Notes: generated from the letters alone by a model not told the origin. A stretch of DNA of 64,000 nucleotides from Mayamaea pseudoterrestris (GCA_027923505.1 BROI01000010.1:744001-808000), one strand, 5' to 3'; shown: positions 9,202 to 21,334, counted from the stretch's first letter. Numbers and translations: made by a program.

Positions 9202-11451
9202 TCACGATTGTTCGACCGTCCACTGTACGTAGTCTAAGAGCAACGCCTGAAATTTTTTGTTGGCCAAAATTTCACGATGCTCAGCTCCTTCAATTTCGTT
9301 CACCTGCACGTTACAGGTCGGACTGGCCCAACTTCGCACATGCTGCAAGCTCCAGTAGGGCACCGTTCCATCCCCGGATCGACGGATCGTGGTTGATCCG
9401 TCCATGCAAAACGGGGTGGTTTTAGTTTCGAATATTATCCCATTCATCACTCTATGTGACGCCCTTGGCACAAGTCGGGCTGACGCATCGAGAACGTGCA
9501 ACGATGTGAGGTGATTGTTTATTAGCATGCGCGTGGCTGGTTTGTAGACTGCGCCGACTTCTGTGTCCAAATTTACGCCGTAAATGGCCTTCACGCGGCG
9601 GACGGGAGGAGCTTCCATGGAACTGACAGTTCGCGGCCCGAGCTCGTCGTTGCTGTACAAGTATCGGCATAAGGCCAACACTTGATCTAATCCTTCCGCC
9701 ATTAACAGCTCGTCACCACGTAGCGCTCGATAGTGCGACTTGCCGTCCTTGCAATATAAATCGAGGTTTTGTGCTGTTTGCAGCGAGTAATTCGCAACTG
9801 GCTGTATTAACGGTGAATATGCCGCAATGCGATCGACACTTAAATGTGGCATCCATTGTCCAGACATTGTTGTCGATGCTGTCCGCAACTCACCAAAGGA
9901 ACTGCAGGAGGCGCGTCGCTGGTATGGTTGAATATGTACGAGCACCACTTCAGCAACTGCTGCCGCATTAGTCTCAGTACTGCTGAAGAGCTTGTGTAGC
10001 GCCATCGGCGGGCTCGAGGCGAGCGTTGCGTACCCGCCAGCCGCTTCGACCGTCCGATCGGCCGTCCAGACGGTCACCTCTCTGACAGTTCCAAGTATGT
10101 CGCGGAAAATGGTGCATGGCAGGAGCAACGTGTATTGAATAAAGCAACAAATCAGCTTCAATAAAGCGCGCATTGGACAGAAACCAACGGAATAGAGTAC
10201 TCCAGCACGTAATTCTTTTTCGTTTTTGGGTAGTCCTCGTTCCTGCAAATGCAGCGCAATGATTGCAGCAGGCATACCCCCATTCTCGCCGAGTGGAACT
10301 GCAAACTGAAAGCTATCAGGAAACTCAAGAAGAAGCCCACGAGATGGTAGCATAGTGAAAGCTGCCGATAGGACCTTTTTCTTCTTCGTCTCGTTGATCG
10401 TCACTTCAATGGTCAGCCGAAATCGTGACGACGACAAGTCTCCTTCTCGTGCTTGAAGCAATACTTGACAGTCAATGGGAGACACTTTCAATTGTAATAT
10501 TCCCATTGGCCTCAAAAAGGCATTCGCTGGCGCACCTGCTGGTAGATGCCCAGGAAATAGCCAGGCTCCACTTCCAAAGGACCGACCCAGCACCAAGCCT
10601 TCCTCGTCGCTTAAAAATGCATCTAGTCCCATTTTGTCTCCTGACACCATGGCACGTAGTGCCTTTGGGGCTCCCAAGTGCGGGGCGCCGACCGGCATAT
10701 AAGTGTGAATGTATCTGTCAATCCAAGCTTGACCTCGGTGGTGCAAGCAGAAGTTGAGAAAGTAGTGTGCCGTCCTACATCCAAGAGAGTGACAAAGGAG
10801 AACAACCGGTATCTCATTATTCCTCTTGTATAGCTGTTCAACTTTGTTCATAGTGTTGGTGAAGTATCCATCGCGTCGCTCCAATTCGCTCGGAGGAAGC
10901 CGCCAATCATAAGGTGCAGCATCAATGTTGATGGATTCCTTGTAACCAATACTTTGTAGCGACGAAATAACGGGCCCGAAAACGTAGCTTAATAGGTTTG
11001 TGAAAGGTCCCGGCGTCAAGTAGTCGACCGCTTTGAGTCCCTGTAGCGGTCGAACTTTGATGCCCTCTCGCTCTGTTTGAAGGTCGCTTGAAAGGCTGAC
11101 GTGATGCACCCACCGACTCTTGCAGGCAAGTTGCGTTTGATACTCTGCATGCAATTTCTGTGAAAACCCGGTTTGAAACGATTCATTTGTAATTTCCAAC
11201 AATTGTTCATTCTGCACTAGCGCCGATCCTCCATGCAGACTCTGAAATCCGAGGGCCGAAAGGTTGATCCAGACACGCTTTCCAATCCATGAGGGATGAG
11301 CTTTCGATTCTTGAACCTCAAGAGCCGAAGACATGAAGCCTGGAATGATGAGAATCGGTAATAGCAGCTTTGTTTGTGACTGATTGAACTTATTTTGCGC
11401 TTCGATTGAATCCAAATCATCACTGAGTTTGTCGTCGTTCGTCGTCGTCAT
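9202..11451 (-). CDS. LCAT/PDAT-family lipase or acyltransferase with a large internal insertion
   Basis: 749 residues from ATG 11451. The LCAT core is clear: LLLPILIIPGFMSSALEV near residue 30 (oxyanion region), INIDAAPYDWRLPPSELERR near 175-192, the nucleophile elbow LLCHSLGCRTAHYF with Ser222, VGAPHLGAPKALRAM, the acid in RRSGDGTVPYWSLQHV and the histidine in EGAEHREIL. Family members transfer or hydrolyse acyl chains of phospholipids (PDAT makes triacylglycerol from phospholipid and diacylglycerol). Between the Ser and Asp motifs is an unusual insertion of roughly 250-300 residues containing a beta-rich stretch (about 330-420, C2-like in look) and a hydrophobic segment LLKLICCFIQYTLLLPCTIF. 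There is no signal peptide or N-terminal membrane anchor, unlike plant PDAT. The exact reaction is not assigned. Confidence 0.82.
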   Translation of the reverse strand: MTTTNDDKLSDDLDSIEAQNKFNQSQTKLLLPILIIPGFMSSALEVQESKAHPSWIGKRVWINLSALGFQSLHGGSALVQNEQLLEITNESFQTGFSQKLHAEYQTQLACKSRWVHHVSLSSDLQTEREGIKVRPLQGLKAVDYLTPGPFTNLLSYVFGPVISSLQSIGYKESINIDAAPYDWRLPPSELERRDGYFTNTMNKVEQLYKRNNEIPVVLLCHSLGCRTAHYFLNFCLHHRGQAWIDRYIHTYMPVGAPHLGAPKALRAMVSGDKMGLDAFLSDEEGLVLGRSFGSGAWLFPGHLPAGAPANAFLRPMGILQLKVSPIDCQVLLQAREGDLSSSRFRLTIEVTINETKKKKVLSAAFTMLPSRGLLLEFPDSFQFAVPLGENGGMPAAIIALHLQERGLPKNEKELRAGVLYSVGFCPMRALLKLICCFIQYTLLLPCTIFRDILGTVREVTVWTADRTVEAAGGYATLASSPPMALHKLFSSTETNAAAVAEVVLVHIQPYQRRASCSSFGELRTASTTMSGQWMPHLSVDRIAAYSPLIQPVANYSLQTAQNLDLYCKDGKSHYRALRGDELLMAEGLDQVLALCRYLYSNDELGPRTVSSMEAPPVRRVKAIYGVNLDTEVGAVYKPATRMLINNHLTSLHVLDASARLVPRASHRVMNGIIFETKTTPFCMDGSTTIRRSGDGTVPYWSLQHVRSWASPTCNVQVNEIEGAEHREILANKKFQALLLDYVQWTVEQS

Positions 11452-11761
11452 CGTTCATCGCCAGCTTCACGTTTTTGAGAAATAAATAATGTCCCAGAAT
11501 CAGCTCTACAGTCAACAAGTATCCATTAACTACTACAAGCAAGATGGTTGAAAATGGTTGGCAGGGCCTTAAGAGCTTACGAGTAGAATACCATCGACAT
11601 CGACAACAATTTTGTCTTGTGCTCACATTCGATCTTTCGCGTCCGCAGCGACAAGAACCGCTGTGACTAAGACCGGTATTCGGTCGGACCAACTACGGTA
11701 GTCGTCACTCGTCGACCATGGGAAAGAGCGACAGACGAATCCATGTATCAGAGTCTCATGA
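11452..11761. other. Divergent promoter spacer
   Basis: 310 bp between the starts of the lipase gene (minus) and the PPR-like gene (plus). No gene or RNA recognised. Confidence 0.55.
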
Positions 11762-14700
11762 ATGACAAGCCAAAGCATGTGGAAGGAAGTCAGTCGACGT
11801 GGCGCTACTAGAGCAGCAGTATCGAGTCGGTTCTCTCAGCAACGACCTCAACATCTTCGTGGAAGCTTTCGAAACTTGGCGTCTGCGTCGCGCGGAAACG
11901 ACAAGAAACGACTGCACAGCAACGATTATCAGCAGCAAAATACCTCTACCTTCGAGAAAGCAGCAACAGTAATTGCCAAGGAGCGTGCTGCTACCTCCGT
12001 TATGCTGAATGATACACCAGCAGCTGCAAGCACATTTCACCCGGTCAAGGCTCGCGTCGTCTTGAACCAGTTCATGGAGTCGCTGCATGAGATACAGCAG
12101 CATCTACACCATCAATGCAAACCCTTGCCACCCGTTTGGACAGACACGACGCAGGACGATCACAAGGCTTGTCTGGAAAGCAGGAACTCGGCGCGCCAAA
12201 AAGTTAAGCGAGTCGTCCAGCAGCTTTGCGACTACACGAAAACAAAGCCTTCCGTCATTTTAAACCACTCTCACGAATTAACGACATTGCTGGGCCGCGT
12301 CCTTCAACTCTACGCACAGTCATACACGTCAGACGGTTTGTCGTACAAGGACGCTCTGCGCATTTTGCAGCTCATGACAGACTGGAACTTGGACTTGCAG
12401 CAAAGTCACTGCGATCATGCCATGGAAATTGCAGCCCGCTCCGGTCGATGGAAGGAAGCCGGAACCATTTTTTGGCACTACATTGACCCTGATCATGCCG
12501 GCTATCGGCCCTTTAACGTTAGTGTAACCCATCCAGTGGGACTGTATGAGGTGGCGCGGGCAGCACAGGAATTGAACAAGGAGCCAGTCGAAGCTATCAT
12601 GGATGCGGTCTTGAAAATGACAATGGTATCTCCATGTGACCAGGAGAAATGTACGTGAAAGTAAAACTATCCATTCGGACGTACCCACATGACTAATTCC
12701 ACATCTTGCTTTTTCGCAGATATCATGGCCGCAGGAGCTGCACTTGGTTTAGCCGGAGAGTGGAAAGCATTGGTACATTATCTGCAGGCGAGCTATAGTG
12801 AAGGTCAAATGGGCCAAGTAGGTAATACGGGCGACGCCGGGGAATATATTGATGGACTGCGACACATCCTTACATGCCCTTGTTATACCGAACGACACAG
12901 AGCCTTGTTGCTGCCGCAATGAGTGCATGCTTGCAATGCAATCGTCCTGAAGAGGCAATACGTGTGTTTGATGACTTTGTCGGGAGCGACCTGGCAATTG
13001 CCGACGAGTGGCAATGGCGCGGAGGCCAGGTTCATCGTGATCCTCGTTGCAGAAAGCTGGCAATTCAAGCCCTATCCTGTTTAGGAGGCATTGGGGCTTC
13101 CGAAGCGGCTTACAAGCTGTTTGAGCAGGCAAATGAATGTGGAGATGGAGTCGATATGGACACCCTTATCCACATTTTCAAAGCTTTTGAAAACCAAGGC
13201 CGTTGGAAGGATGCGGTATTTCTATTTTTTAACATGCTCGATACGCAACAAGCCGAGCTCCTATCTAAGGATGAAGCCGACTACCATCATACCCATCTGC
13301 TCCCTGTTCTCGAATCAGTAATAAGATGCTGCAACGGTGCTAATCAGTTCGGCTCGGCGATTTTGGCGATGCGGATACACCAGCTGGCCACGAGCCTACC
13401 ATCTCACCAGGACGATCAAGAAAATGGCACCGTCGTGCATGCCTTTGCAGAATCGATTTGCCTCGCTCCAAACAGAAGCAGCTTACTAAAAGCGGCCTTG
13501 ATGTCTCTCGCCGGACTCGGGTTGTTTGGGGAGGCTTTGAAGCTGCTTGATGTTGTCATAGGTCAATCGGCTGAAGCAGCGTCTGACGAGATTGCTGATT
13601 TTAGGAAGTTTTTGATGCAGAAATTATTGACTACCAGAGGCAATCTTTATTCTCTTTCTCCTTGGAATGGGTTATACCGCGAAATACTTTGCGTTACAGC
13701 TGGTGGACATGAACGAAAGTTCGCGGAAAACACTTTTAGAAACCCACACTTATTTTCGGTGGCGCTGGGAAACGCCATATATGCATGCAACTTGGCCTCG
13801 CAACCTGAAATGGGATTGATGCTGATTCATTGGATGCGACTTCCCATTCTTGGGCTGGCGAAGAATGAAACTTTAGTGAAGCGACTACCTGATTTAAACG
13901 AATCTTTTGTGGTTACGGATCGCTTTCTCGCCTCGCTTATGAATGCACACACGCTCATTGGTAGCGTTCATTGTGCGAATGCCCTGTACGAATCAAATGT
14001 GAAGAATGGGCGTTTTGTATTATCTGATTGGCTATCAAGTTCGACAGCTGAGATCCATGCATTGTTTGCGTTGGATCTCCAAAATGAGGCCATGGCACTC
14101 TTTCATAAAACTTTGACCGACTGCCGAAATCCCGACTTGTGTAGTATAACTGCAAGAGGACTTCTTGAGGCCAATCTGCACCAACAAGTGTATGATGTGT
14201 TTCGACTTGCTTTGACTTTTAACTGTCTTTCGGAGGACCTTGTCGTCACCTCCATGCAAGCGGTAGATGCGATATCCGGCGATCAGACAAATTTGCAATT
14301 GCAACTCATGGTCAATGAAGTGAGCCAACTTAACGGTGTTTCGGCGAAGACGTGGCTGGAATCTCATTATTGGGCACTCAAGCGGCTATTGAAACGATCC
14401 AGTTTGAACTTTCTCATGTGTTGGCGCTCAGAGACCTGGCACCTCGATGAGCTCGATTATGCGTTGACCATGCTTGAAACGAGTTCCTTCAATGGCCTTA
14501 CTCCGAACGATGAGGTGTTACGACTCATTATCAAACGAGCGCAATTATTCCATCCTGGTTATGTTTCCAAAGACAGAACTTGGATTGCTCGCGTGCCCCG
14601 AGACAGGGAAGGCTGGATTACTTTAGTTGACAGAGTCCTCCAAGAGGCGCAAAACACAGAATTAATTTCAAACGATAATTTTATAAGCGACGTATCTCGT

Positions 14701-14871
14701 GCTTACGAGGCGTTGCGTTGCGAAAAAGAGTCCGATTTGCTTGTAAGATTTGCATACATAAAAGATGTATCGGCTAACACTGATACGCGAATGCTTGTCA
14801 ACCCCGACAGTGCTGGAGTAGGTGGCGCAACTACCGGCAGGTCGGAGAACATTATAATAGATGACCCATAG
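11762..14871 (+). CDS. PPR-like helical-repeat protein, probably mitochondrial
   Basis: Three exons: 11762-12650, 12720-12817, 12901-14871. The introns are 69 and 83 nt with donors GTACGT and GTAGGT and acceptors TTTTCGCAG and GACACAG; the splice phases agree and give about 985 residues. The N-terminus (MTSQSMWKEVSRRGATRAAV, then SSRFSQQRPQHLRGSF) is rich in Arg, Ser and Ala without acids, typical of a mitochondrial presequence. The body is a chain of helix pairs of PPR type, for example AAMSACLQCNRPEEAIRVFD, then TLIHIFKAFENQGRWKDAVF, then LKAALMSLAGLGLFGEALKL. PPR proteins bind organellar RNA and act in processing, stability or translation. The RNA target cannot be read because the repeats are divergent. 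Confidence 0.75.
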
Positions 14872-16573
14872 AAGATATGGCGCCGTCAAAAATTTATCAA
14901 GCAAATAATATGTAACTGAAATATCTGGCTACGCGCAACTGCAAATCGCATTTCAAACTAGATCAATATCCATCGTCGATCTGTACACCAAAGTATTCAT
15001 CGAGCATCCTGTCTATATTGCCGTTTTTGCGACGGCCATATAACGTATTTACACTTTGCGAACGCAACGTCCTTGTCTTGCAACACTCCAAGTCGCACTA
15101 GATTGATCATCTCTTTCTTTTGAAATATTTGGATCGTCAGAAGGAATGCACGAAGTCATCCTATCAACAAAATCAAAAGATTTCAAATGCACTTCCAAGT
15201 ACTAGACCGCCTTCGTTGCCTCATAAGTCTCAAGGGAATGCTGTTCCGGTACATGGTGACCACGTGGGCTGCTGGAATAATTGATAGAGTGTCGGCAGCT
15301 CTTGATTGCAGCAACATCTGCTACCAATGTTATGACGAAACTCAAGGACTGCAGTGCTGTCCTAACCCTTAGAACGGACGGATACATGTGCAGGTATGAG
15401 AGCATTTCAACTTGTTTGCAGTTAATCGCCTCATCATCCATGCAGCCTTAATTCCGCACCGACTCGTTCATAATTCTGTGATGATCCAATGCTAGCGGCC
15501 AGGCAGAAACAGCAGGCTGAAAACATGTCGACGATGTGACGGTTTTTCCTTGTGTGATATCGTCATCGCCGTGTCGTCAAATGCATGATCGCTTCCGTTG
15601 CATCATGACCGGCACGCCTCACACGTTTCATGCCGTACACCTTCCGTTCGAATGTCGCATAGACCATGATCTGGGTCTGCCTTTGAACACAGTCTCCGTA
15701 GCGGACCGCGACCTTTTGTCAATCAGGACGCGTCTGCAGCAATTGCCAAAATGCAACGCCTTCTTCGTTCCGTCTTAGTGGCGGCCAGTGCGACGACGCC
15801 CAAACTGGCTTCAGAGCAGGAGTAGCGACGTCTTTGTCGTCCACAAATCGTGCGTTTCAATGTACCTAGCATTGTCGACCCGAGTTTAGAACTGAGGCGT
15901 CCGAGTTGCAATTGCGATGCACGATCCGACCCTCAATCAGCGTCCTCAAGATGCCAGGAAACTTCTTATAAGTGACGAAATACATTATATAGATAAATGG
16001 CTGAGTATTCATTTCGCGTCAATCATTGATGAACATTCCCATGCCACTATTCCCATCTTTGCGTCTCACATCGCAGCCAAATTTGTCCCAACGATTTTCC
16101 AAAAGAAAGTAGACCATACTTTCGAATCACTAGAATGTGCAATAATTTGAAACGTTTATGGCATAGTGATGCGCATGTCTGCCCTTTTTGTTCAATGAAA
16201 GGGTTGTTCTACTTGCATCGGCCCTCGCAATCGCAACTACGGCTGCCATCTGCCATCTGCCATGAGCCACGGCAAGTCAGAGGTGAGAGGAAATAGGAAA
16301 CCCAATATCCCAATCGATTCAAGATTGCGCAAAATGCGATGTGTTCTGCCATGTAACATGGCTACCGGTAGTACCATGATAAGGCTGCCATTTTGCGGTG
16401 GGTCGCTTATCGTGAGATGTGGTGCCTGCGGCGCCAATTTCGTCAGAAATTGGAAATTGAAAACACGAGCCAAATGCCTGTCAAAAACGTCAACGTTAAG
16501 TCACGAAACGCACCTCAGTTCAGCTGGTAAACTTGTTCGGGTCTTTTAGTTAGTCCTGGTCCGACATCGATTG
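14872..16573. other. Long intergenic region without a recognised gene
   Basis: 1.7 kb, the longest gene-free stretch here. I looked on both strands for splice-joined frames, tRNA boxes and repeats. I found only the palindrome TACCGGTA at 16363-16370 and a short GCCATCT duplication near 16240-16262. The open frame 16262-16549 (95 residues) has no family signal. Confidence 0.5.
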
Positions 16574-18918
16574 ATGGTTCCGTTTCGTTCGAGTACGGAC
16601 GAAATAATCTCTCATCGCCGACCCACTCCGGCAGAGGAGCAACAAGTTTCGCATGCAGTCACCATACGAAGTCCATCAACCATGAGCACTATCCATCAAT
16701 TTCTGCAGAACCATAAGGCAACTCGCGTCCGCGGACGTTCCGGAAAGGTTGAGATTGCAGACGAAGCGGCGCATCCAAGCAAGCGCAAGATCACGTCGTC
16801 CATTGTACTTCAAGGGAGGCAGGACTTTGACATTTTTGATTTGAATGCTCGTGCGATTGTTTTGTACGAGAAAGGAGATTTCAAGCTCGCTTTTAATGCA
16901 TTTCAGCAGGCTGTTGCGATGCGTAATAATAACTTTATAGCCGATTTGACTACGGCAGCAGCGGAATTGGCATGCATGTCTCCTCCACCGACAACCTCCT
17001 ACATTTACCAGCGCGTTGACTTTGATGAAGGCATGAAAGTTTACGAAAAGACACAACCTATTCAACGAGATGATCATCTGACTGCAATGGAGGCAACTCT
17101 TTTATTCAATGCAGGCCAGGCGAAGCGGCGATTGGAGGATTTTGCGCAAGCTTGGCACTACTATAGACTTGCGATTGGAATATTGCTTCCACTGACTGTT
17201 AAGCAAGGTAATTATATTTATCTCCCTCCAACTGTGCGGACGATTCATGCGATTGTCATTCCTTTATTGCATAATTTAGGACAGCTTGCGTATCGTGAAG
17301 GCAATCTTACGCAGGCGATGGAACTTTATGAGTCGGCGCTGGTTCATGCGAAGGCAATAGAGGGCAACAAGGATTTTTCTGTTGGTACTACGCTTAATTG
17401 TATCGGTGTTTTATACTATCATCAATCATCTAACGAATCGCTCCGAGCTAAGGCTTGCTTTAAGGACGCTTTGGAAATTCTGAAAGCAACTTGCGGTGAA
17501 GAGTCTAAAGCAGTAGCTACGACGCTCAACAACTTTGGTCGTGTCATGGTGCAGCAAGAGGACTTCGACACGGCATTGAAGCACTATGAGCATGCACTAG
17601 ACATTCGCCGCCGAACGCTTGGCGTAGACGACATTGATTACGCCGCCACGGCATTTAACGCTGGTCAAAGCTTGCACCAACGAGGCATGTTCGATAACGC
17701 TCTAGTGCTTTATCGAGAGTTTTTGCGCGTCGCACTTGACAAACTTTCCAAGGATCATCGCGATATTGCCGTCGTTCTGAGCGCGATTGCACAGATCTTG
17801 CAGGAGAAGAAAGAATACGTTGAAGCTTTGGAGCTTTATCGCGAGAGCTTGCGTGTCGGTCGGGCTGCCCTTGGTAGCGAGCACGCCGAAGTTGCTATGC
17901 TTTTGAATCGTCTTGGAAATTTCTACTTTGAACGCGAAGAATTCGGCAGTGCCTTGGAAGCGTACAAGGAAGGATTAGTCATTGAACGGAAGGTGGTACG
18001 TCTATACCAGGCTATTTAGGTGAAAGGTGCGTGTGCTTTCTATTGTCACCAACCACTTTGCCCTTTTCATCATCACAGCTGGACAGCGGCCATCCAAATG
18101 TTATCGTCACGTTGTCAAACATTGCAGAGATACAACGACAGAAGGGAAAGTACGCCAAGGCCATTCGCTATTATCGCGAAGCTATGGATTTGATGACGGA
18201 ACGATACGGACCTTCGAGCAGCGAAGTTGCTGGCGCTCTCAACGTGATTGGCTTGATCCATGATCAAATGGGACTGCCTGTACATGCTTTAAGGTATATG
18301 CAAGAAGCGCTGGTGATGCGCCGCAGCGTTTTGGGGGACAATCATTTAGAAGTCGGCAATACTCTTACTGGTTTGGGAACCATATTTTACCGTCGCTCCA
18401 TGATTTCCACGGCCCTGCAGCTCTTTACCGAGTCTTACCGCATTCGCTTTACACATTTGGGGCCAGACGACCGAGACACTTCCTTTACGTTGTACAATGT
18501 TGGACTCTGTCATCAGCTAACTGGTAATACCACGTCAGCGATTGCATGCTTTTGTGAAACGCTTCGTGTTGAGAAGCTGGTGCTTGGTCATAAGCACAAG
18601 GACATTTCTTTGACTTTGTACAAACTCGGAGAGGTCTACAATGCGGATGGGGATTTGGACAAAGCGTTGTCCTGCTTTAAAGACGCGTTAGAGATAGAAC
18701 GCAATTTGCTCAGCAAGGAGGACCCGGCAAATGTTGCACGAACGATGAACGAGATTGGAAATATTCACTTGGCACGAAACGAAATCATTGAGATGATGGA
18801 AGCCTTTACGGAATCGGCTCGCCTTTTCCGTGAAGCAGGTATGTCAATTCACACTGTTACTGTCACTGGGCTAAGAATACATGCCGCTGAATTCACACCT
18901 GCTGCGGCTTCCGCCTAA
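16574..18918 (+). CDS. TPR-repeat protein, kinesin-light-chain-like
   Basis: Two exons, 16574-17995 and 18079-18918, joined across an 83-nt intron (donor GTACGT, acceptor CATCACAG) in phase 0 to give about 753 residues. After a basic N-terminal 90 residues the protein is a run of about ten 42-residue tetratricopeptide repeats of the kinesin-light-chain type (for example ALKHYEHALDIRRRTLG, AIRYYREAMDLMTERYG, ALSCFKDALEIERNLL). The C-terminus ends in a short hydrophobic Ala-rich tail. The repeats make a protein-binding superhelix; there is no kinesin or enzymatic domain. Such TPR proteins are numerous in diatoms and mostly uncharacterised, so the partner is unknown. Confidence 0.8.
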
Positions 18919-19020
18919 TTTTGAAATTCTGCAATTGCTAATCAGCTATGTACACACTAATGAGTCGGTCATTCCATGCTTGTCTTCTAGTTAACTTGTA
19001 TACTACGAGTATATCTCGTG

Positions 19021-21186
19021 CTAATCAATGATAAATTGGCGCAGTGAGACACCTTCACACAACCTGGTGCGAAGAACACGAAACAGCGATGTAGCAACTT
19101 TCCTATCCCGAACGATGTCCTTCAAAGGGTCGATGGTCTCGTCATCTGGCGACATACTAAGGAAGATATAGCGTCGATGACTATTTAGTGCCGTGGCAGC
19201 CAACTGACGCGAAGTGTCGGGCTTGGCTAAATAACATTTCCGACCCATCGTGTCAACAAAAATGACGCGGTGCCAAGAAACACTATGTAAGACAGTTAGC
19301 TGCTTGGTTTGCCGACAGGCTTGCGAGGAGTCCCGCCTTTGCAACCACCCTTCGCCGTCGCCACGAGTCTGGTTGACAACATGTCCGCATTCATCGATGG
19401 AATAGCTCACATCCGCCGCTTTCAATGCGTCAAATGTCGTCAAAACTACCCCATACTTCGTCAACTTGGTGGCAGTCGAAATGCTTTTGCGTTGCCTGAC
19501 CGGTAATGTGAGAAAATCTAGCACTGAGAATGGTGAACCTTCGCGAAAAGTTGAGCTCCATGCGGCAACTGTCGCCTTATCTCGTACAACAACAAGCGTC
19601 TGCCCCTGTAATGACATCGTGGTCATAGAACACTGCGATTCTGAGCGGCTTTGGGAGGGAAGCATTGGCAGACTTAGCAGCAACAGCTTTAAAGCCACAT
19701 CCGGGACATGTTTTTCCATTACAGAAATGACAACAGCTCGGGCAACTTCGTCAACATTCAAATCGCGGCGATGAAGCTTCTCAAAGACGTTGTCAAGGCG
19801 CCGGCCATGGCTGCCCTCAAAAACAGCAAGCGGATCGGGGAATGTGCGCGGAGCCGCTGATCTGTTTGTGGTCGTTTCCAGTGCCTTATAGTGATAGATG
19901 ACTCCAGTCTTGAGTATCACATCGTGTAGGGACGATTCGTTTAAAAGGTGCCTATCTTTCCGCGACGAGTCCCAGCACGTCTCTTTCAGTGTTTCGTGTG
20001 CCGAGGCTTCGGAAGTGCTGCTGTTGGTGTCTGACTGATGGTCGCAGCTATCATGGAGAGGCACCATGGGCACATCACTGTCCGAGTAATTGGCACCCGA
20101 AAGCGTGCCTCTGGGGCTGATTGGGGACAGCGATGCTGCAAAAATGTTGCCTTTTATTGGAGACATTTTTCGCAAAGGGCTTCCATAAGAAAGATCATCA
20201 CTTGGTGAAGTGCCGTGGGAATCGCCGCCAGTTCTTATCCTACTCTGGTCAGCGCCACGCTTCCCACTCATGGATGCCATACGTTTTCGGTGAACAGCGG
20301 CTGGCAAATTCTGAACTAGTTGAGCCCTTGTTTCTTCGACGGATGTTGTCGAGGAGTATAAAGAGTCTGATCGCTCGACGAAACTGCCGGAGAACCGGAC
20401 GTAAGACGCTGGGGTTTTTGGGGATGCGATTTGAAGTTTGACTGGCGGCGAGAATAAGATCATCGACCGGTCGTGTACATTTTCGAGCCTCGTTTCGTCA
20501 GCGTTCATTCCAACACCTTGTTCACTGTCACTGTTCAATTGAGCCGCATCTCCTGACTGACTCGTAAAAGCCTTTTCGCTATTACTGCTGTCATCGTCGT
20601 TGACGTTCATAACCATTCCACGAGGACCCAAGCGAGATAATAGGTTCATGACGCGTTGCTGCTCCATTAGTTTCACCGATGTTGACTGTGAGCGATAGTC
20701 ATTAAAATGGTCTGGATATCTAGCTCGGCCTTGGTCGATCCATTGCGTGTGTTTCGATGCATACTTTTGACGGTAAAACGCTTCATTTGGCCCCATTGCC
20801 CGATTTCGAGCTTGTTCACCCAAAGGGCGGCACGGAAGAGAGTCCTCTGTAATCGATCGAGTAAGCTGAAGGGTTTGCGGCACCGTTACGCTGCAATTGT
20901 CTTCATTGCCATCGAAAGCTGTTTCGCTCGTCGACTTATCCATTATCACGCTATTGCTTCGTCCAACTGTTTTCATACTGCCTTTCTGTTCAATACTCAT
21001 AGCTTGAAGTGCTTCTTCCAGCATTGTCCCCGACAATGTTGTATCATTCATAAAATCAGTGGGATCTTCGCCGCATGCATGACTCATTATGGTGTTGTTG
21101 AATTGTTGCTGTTGCTGTCCGCTAAGGGTTGTGTCGCGAGCCTTCATGAATGACTCGCCTGATTCGACATTAATCAATGTCGGCAT
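19021..21186 (-). CDS. Degenerate SNF2-like protein lacking ATPase motifs
   Basis: ATG 21186, 721 residues. The N-terminal 430 residues are low-complexity, rich in Ser, Asp, Asn and Gln, with Ser-Pro sites (SPLRKMSPIKG), as in nuclear regulatory proteins. The C-terminal part (about 510-715) follows SNF2 helicase strand order: TLVVVRDKATVAAWSSTF (motif Ia-like), LTKYGVVLTTFDALKAAD, then VSWHRVIFVDTMGR where the active enzyme has ...RVILDEAH, then LNSHRRYIFLSM where SNF2 proteins have RR..LTGTP. No Walker A is visible, the DExH box is replaced by VDTM, and no second RecA lobe follows. It could be a regulatory pseudo-ATPase or a truncated remodeler. The 5' flank carries the tandem TGACG array. 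Confidence 0.6.
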   Translation of the reverse strand: MPTLINVESGESFMKARDTTLSGQQQQQFNNTIMSHACGEDPTDFMNDTTLSGTMLEEALQAMSIEQKGSMKTVGRSNSVIMDKSTSETAFDGNEDNCSVTVPQTLQLTRSITEDSLPCRPLGEQARNRAMGPNEAFYRQKYASKHTQWIDQGRARYPDHFNDYRSQSTSVKLMEQQRVMNLLSRLGPRGMVMNVNDDDSSNSEKAFTSQSGDAAQLNSDSEQGVGMNADETRLENVHDRSMILFSPPVKLQIASPKTPASYVRFSGSFVERSDSLYSSTTSVEETRAQLVQNLPAAVHRKRMASMSGKRGADQSRIRTGGDSHGTSPSDDLSYGSPLRKMSPIKGNIFAASLSPISPRGTLSGANYSDSDVPMVPLHDSCDHQSDTNSSTSEASAHETLKETCWDSSRKDRHLLNESSLHDVILKTGVIYHYKALETTTNRSAAPRTFPDPLAVFEGSHGRRLDNVFEKLHRRDLNVDEVARAVVISVMEKHVPDVALKLLLLSLPMLPSQSRSESQCSMTTMSLQGQTLVVVRDKATVAAWSSTFREGSPFSVLDFLTLPVRQRKSISTATKLTKYGVVLTTFDALKAADVSYSIDECGHVVNQTRGDGEGWLQRRDSSQACRQTKQLTVLHSVSWHRVIFVDTMGRKCYLAKPDTSRQLAATALNSHRRYIFLSMSPDDETIDPLKDIVRDRKVATSLFRVLRTRLCEGVSLRQFIID

Positions 21187-21334
21187 GTTTTTAGAGCTGT
21201 AAAGTATCAATAGAAGTGCGAGCCCGAACAGTACAAAACTCAATTGTATTTATAAGTGATCGTTGGAATGAAGATGGTCCATGGTCAGTGTCGCCGGCGT
21301 CGGGTTTATTCCCCATGCGTTCTGGTACGATTTC

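Noticed and set aside
16262-16549. 95-residue plus-strand frame with CGxC-like cysteines
   Set aside because: Has an ATG but no zinc-finger spacing, no family signal and no splice partner.
14872-16573. Possible transposon or virus-derived remnant in the longest gene-free stretches (also 52204-53770)
   Set aside because: I found no terminal repeats, reverse transcriptase, integrase, transposase or capsid-like sequence by eye in either region.
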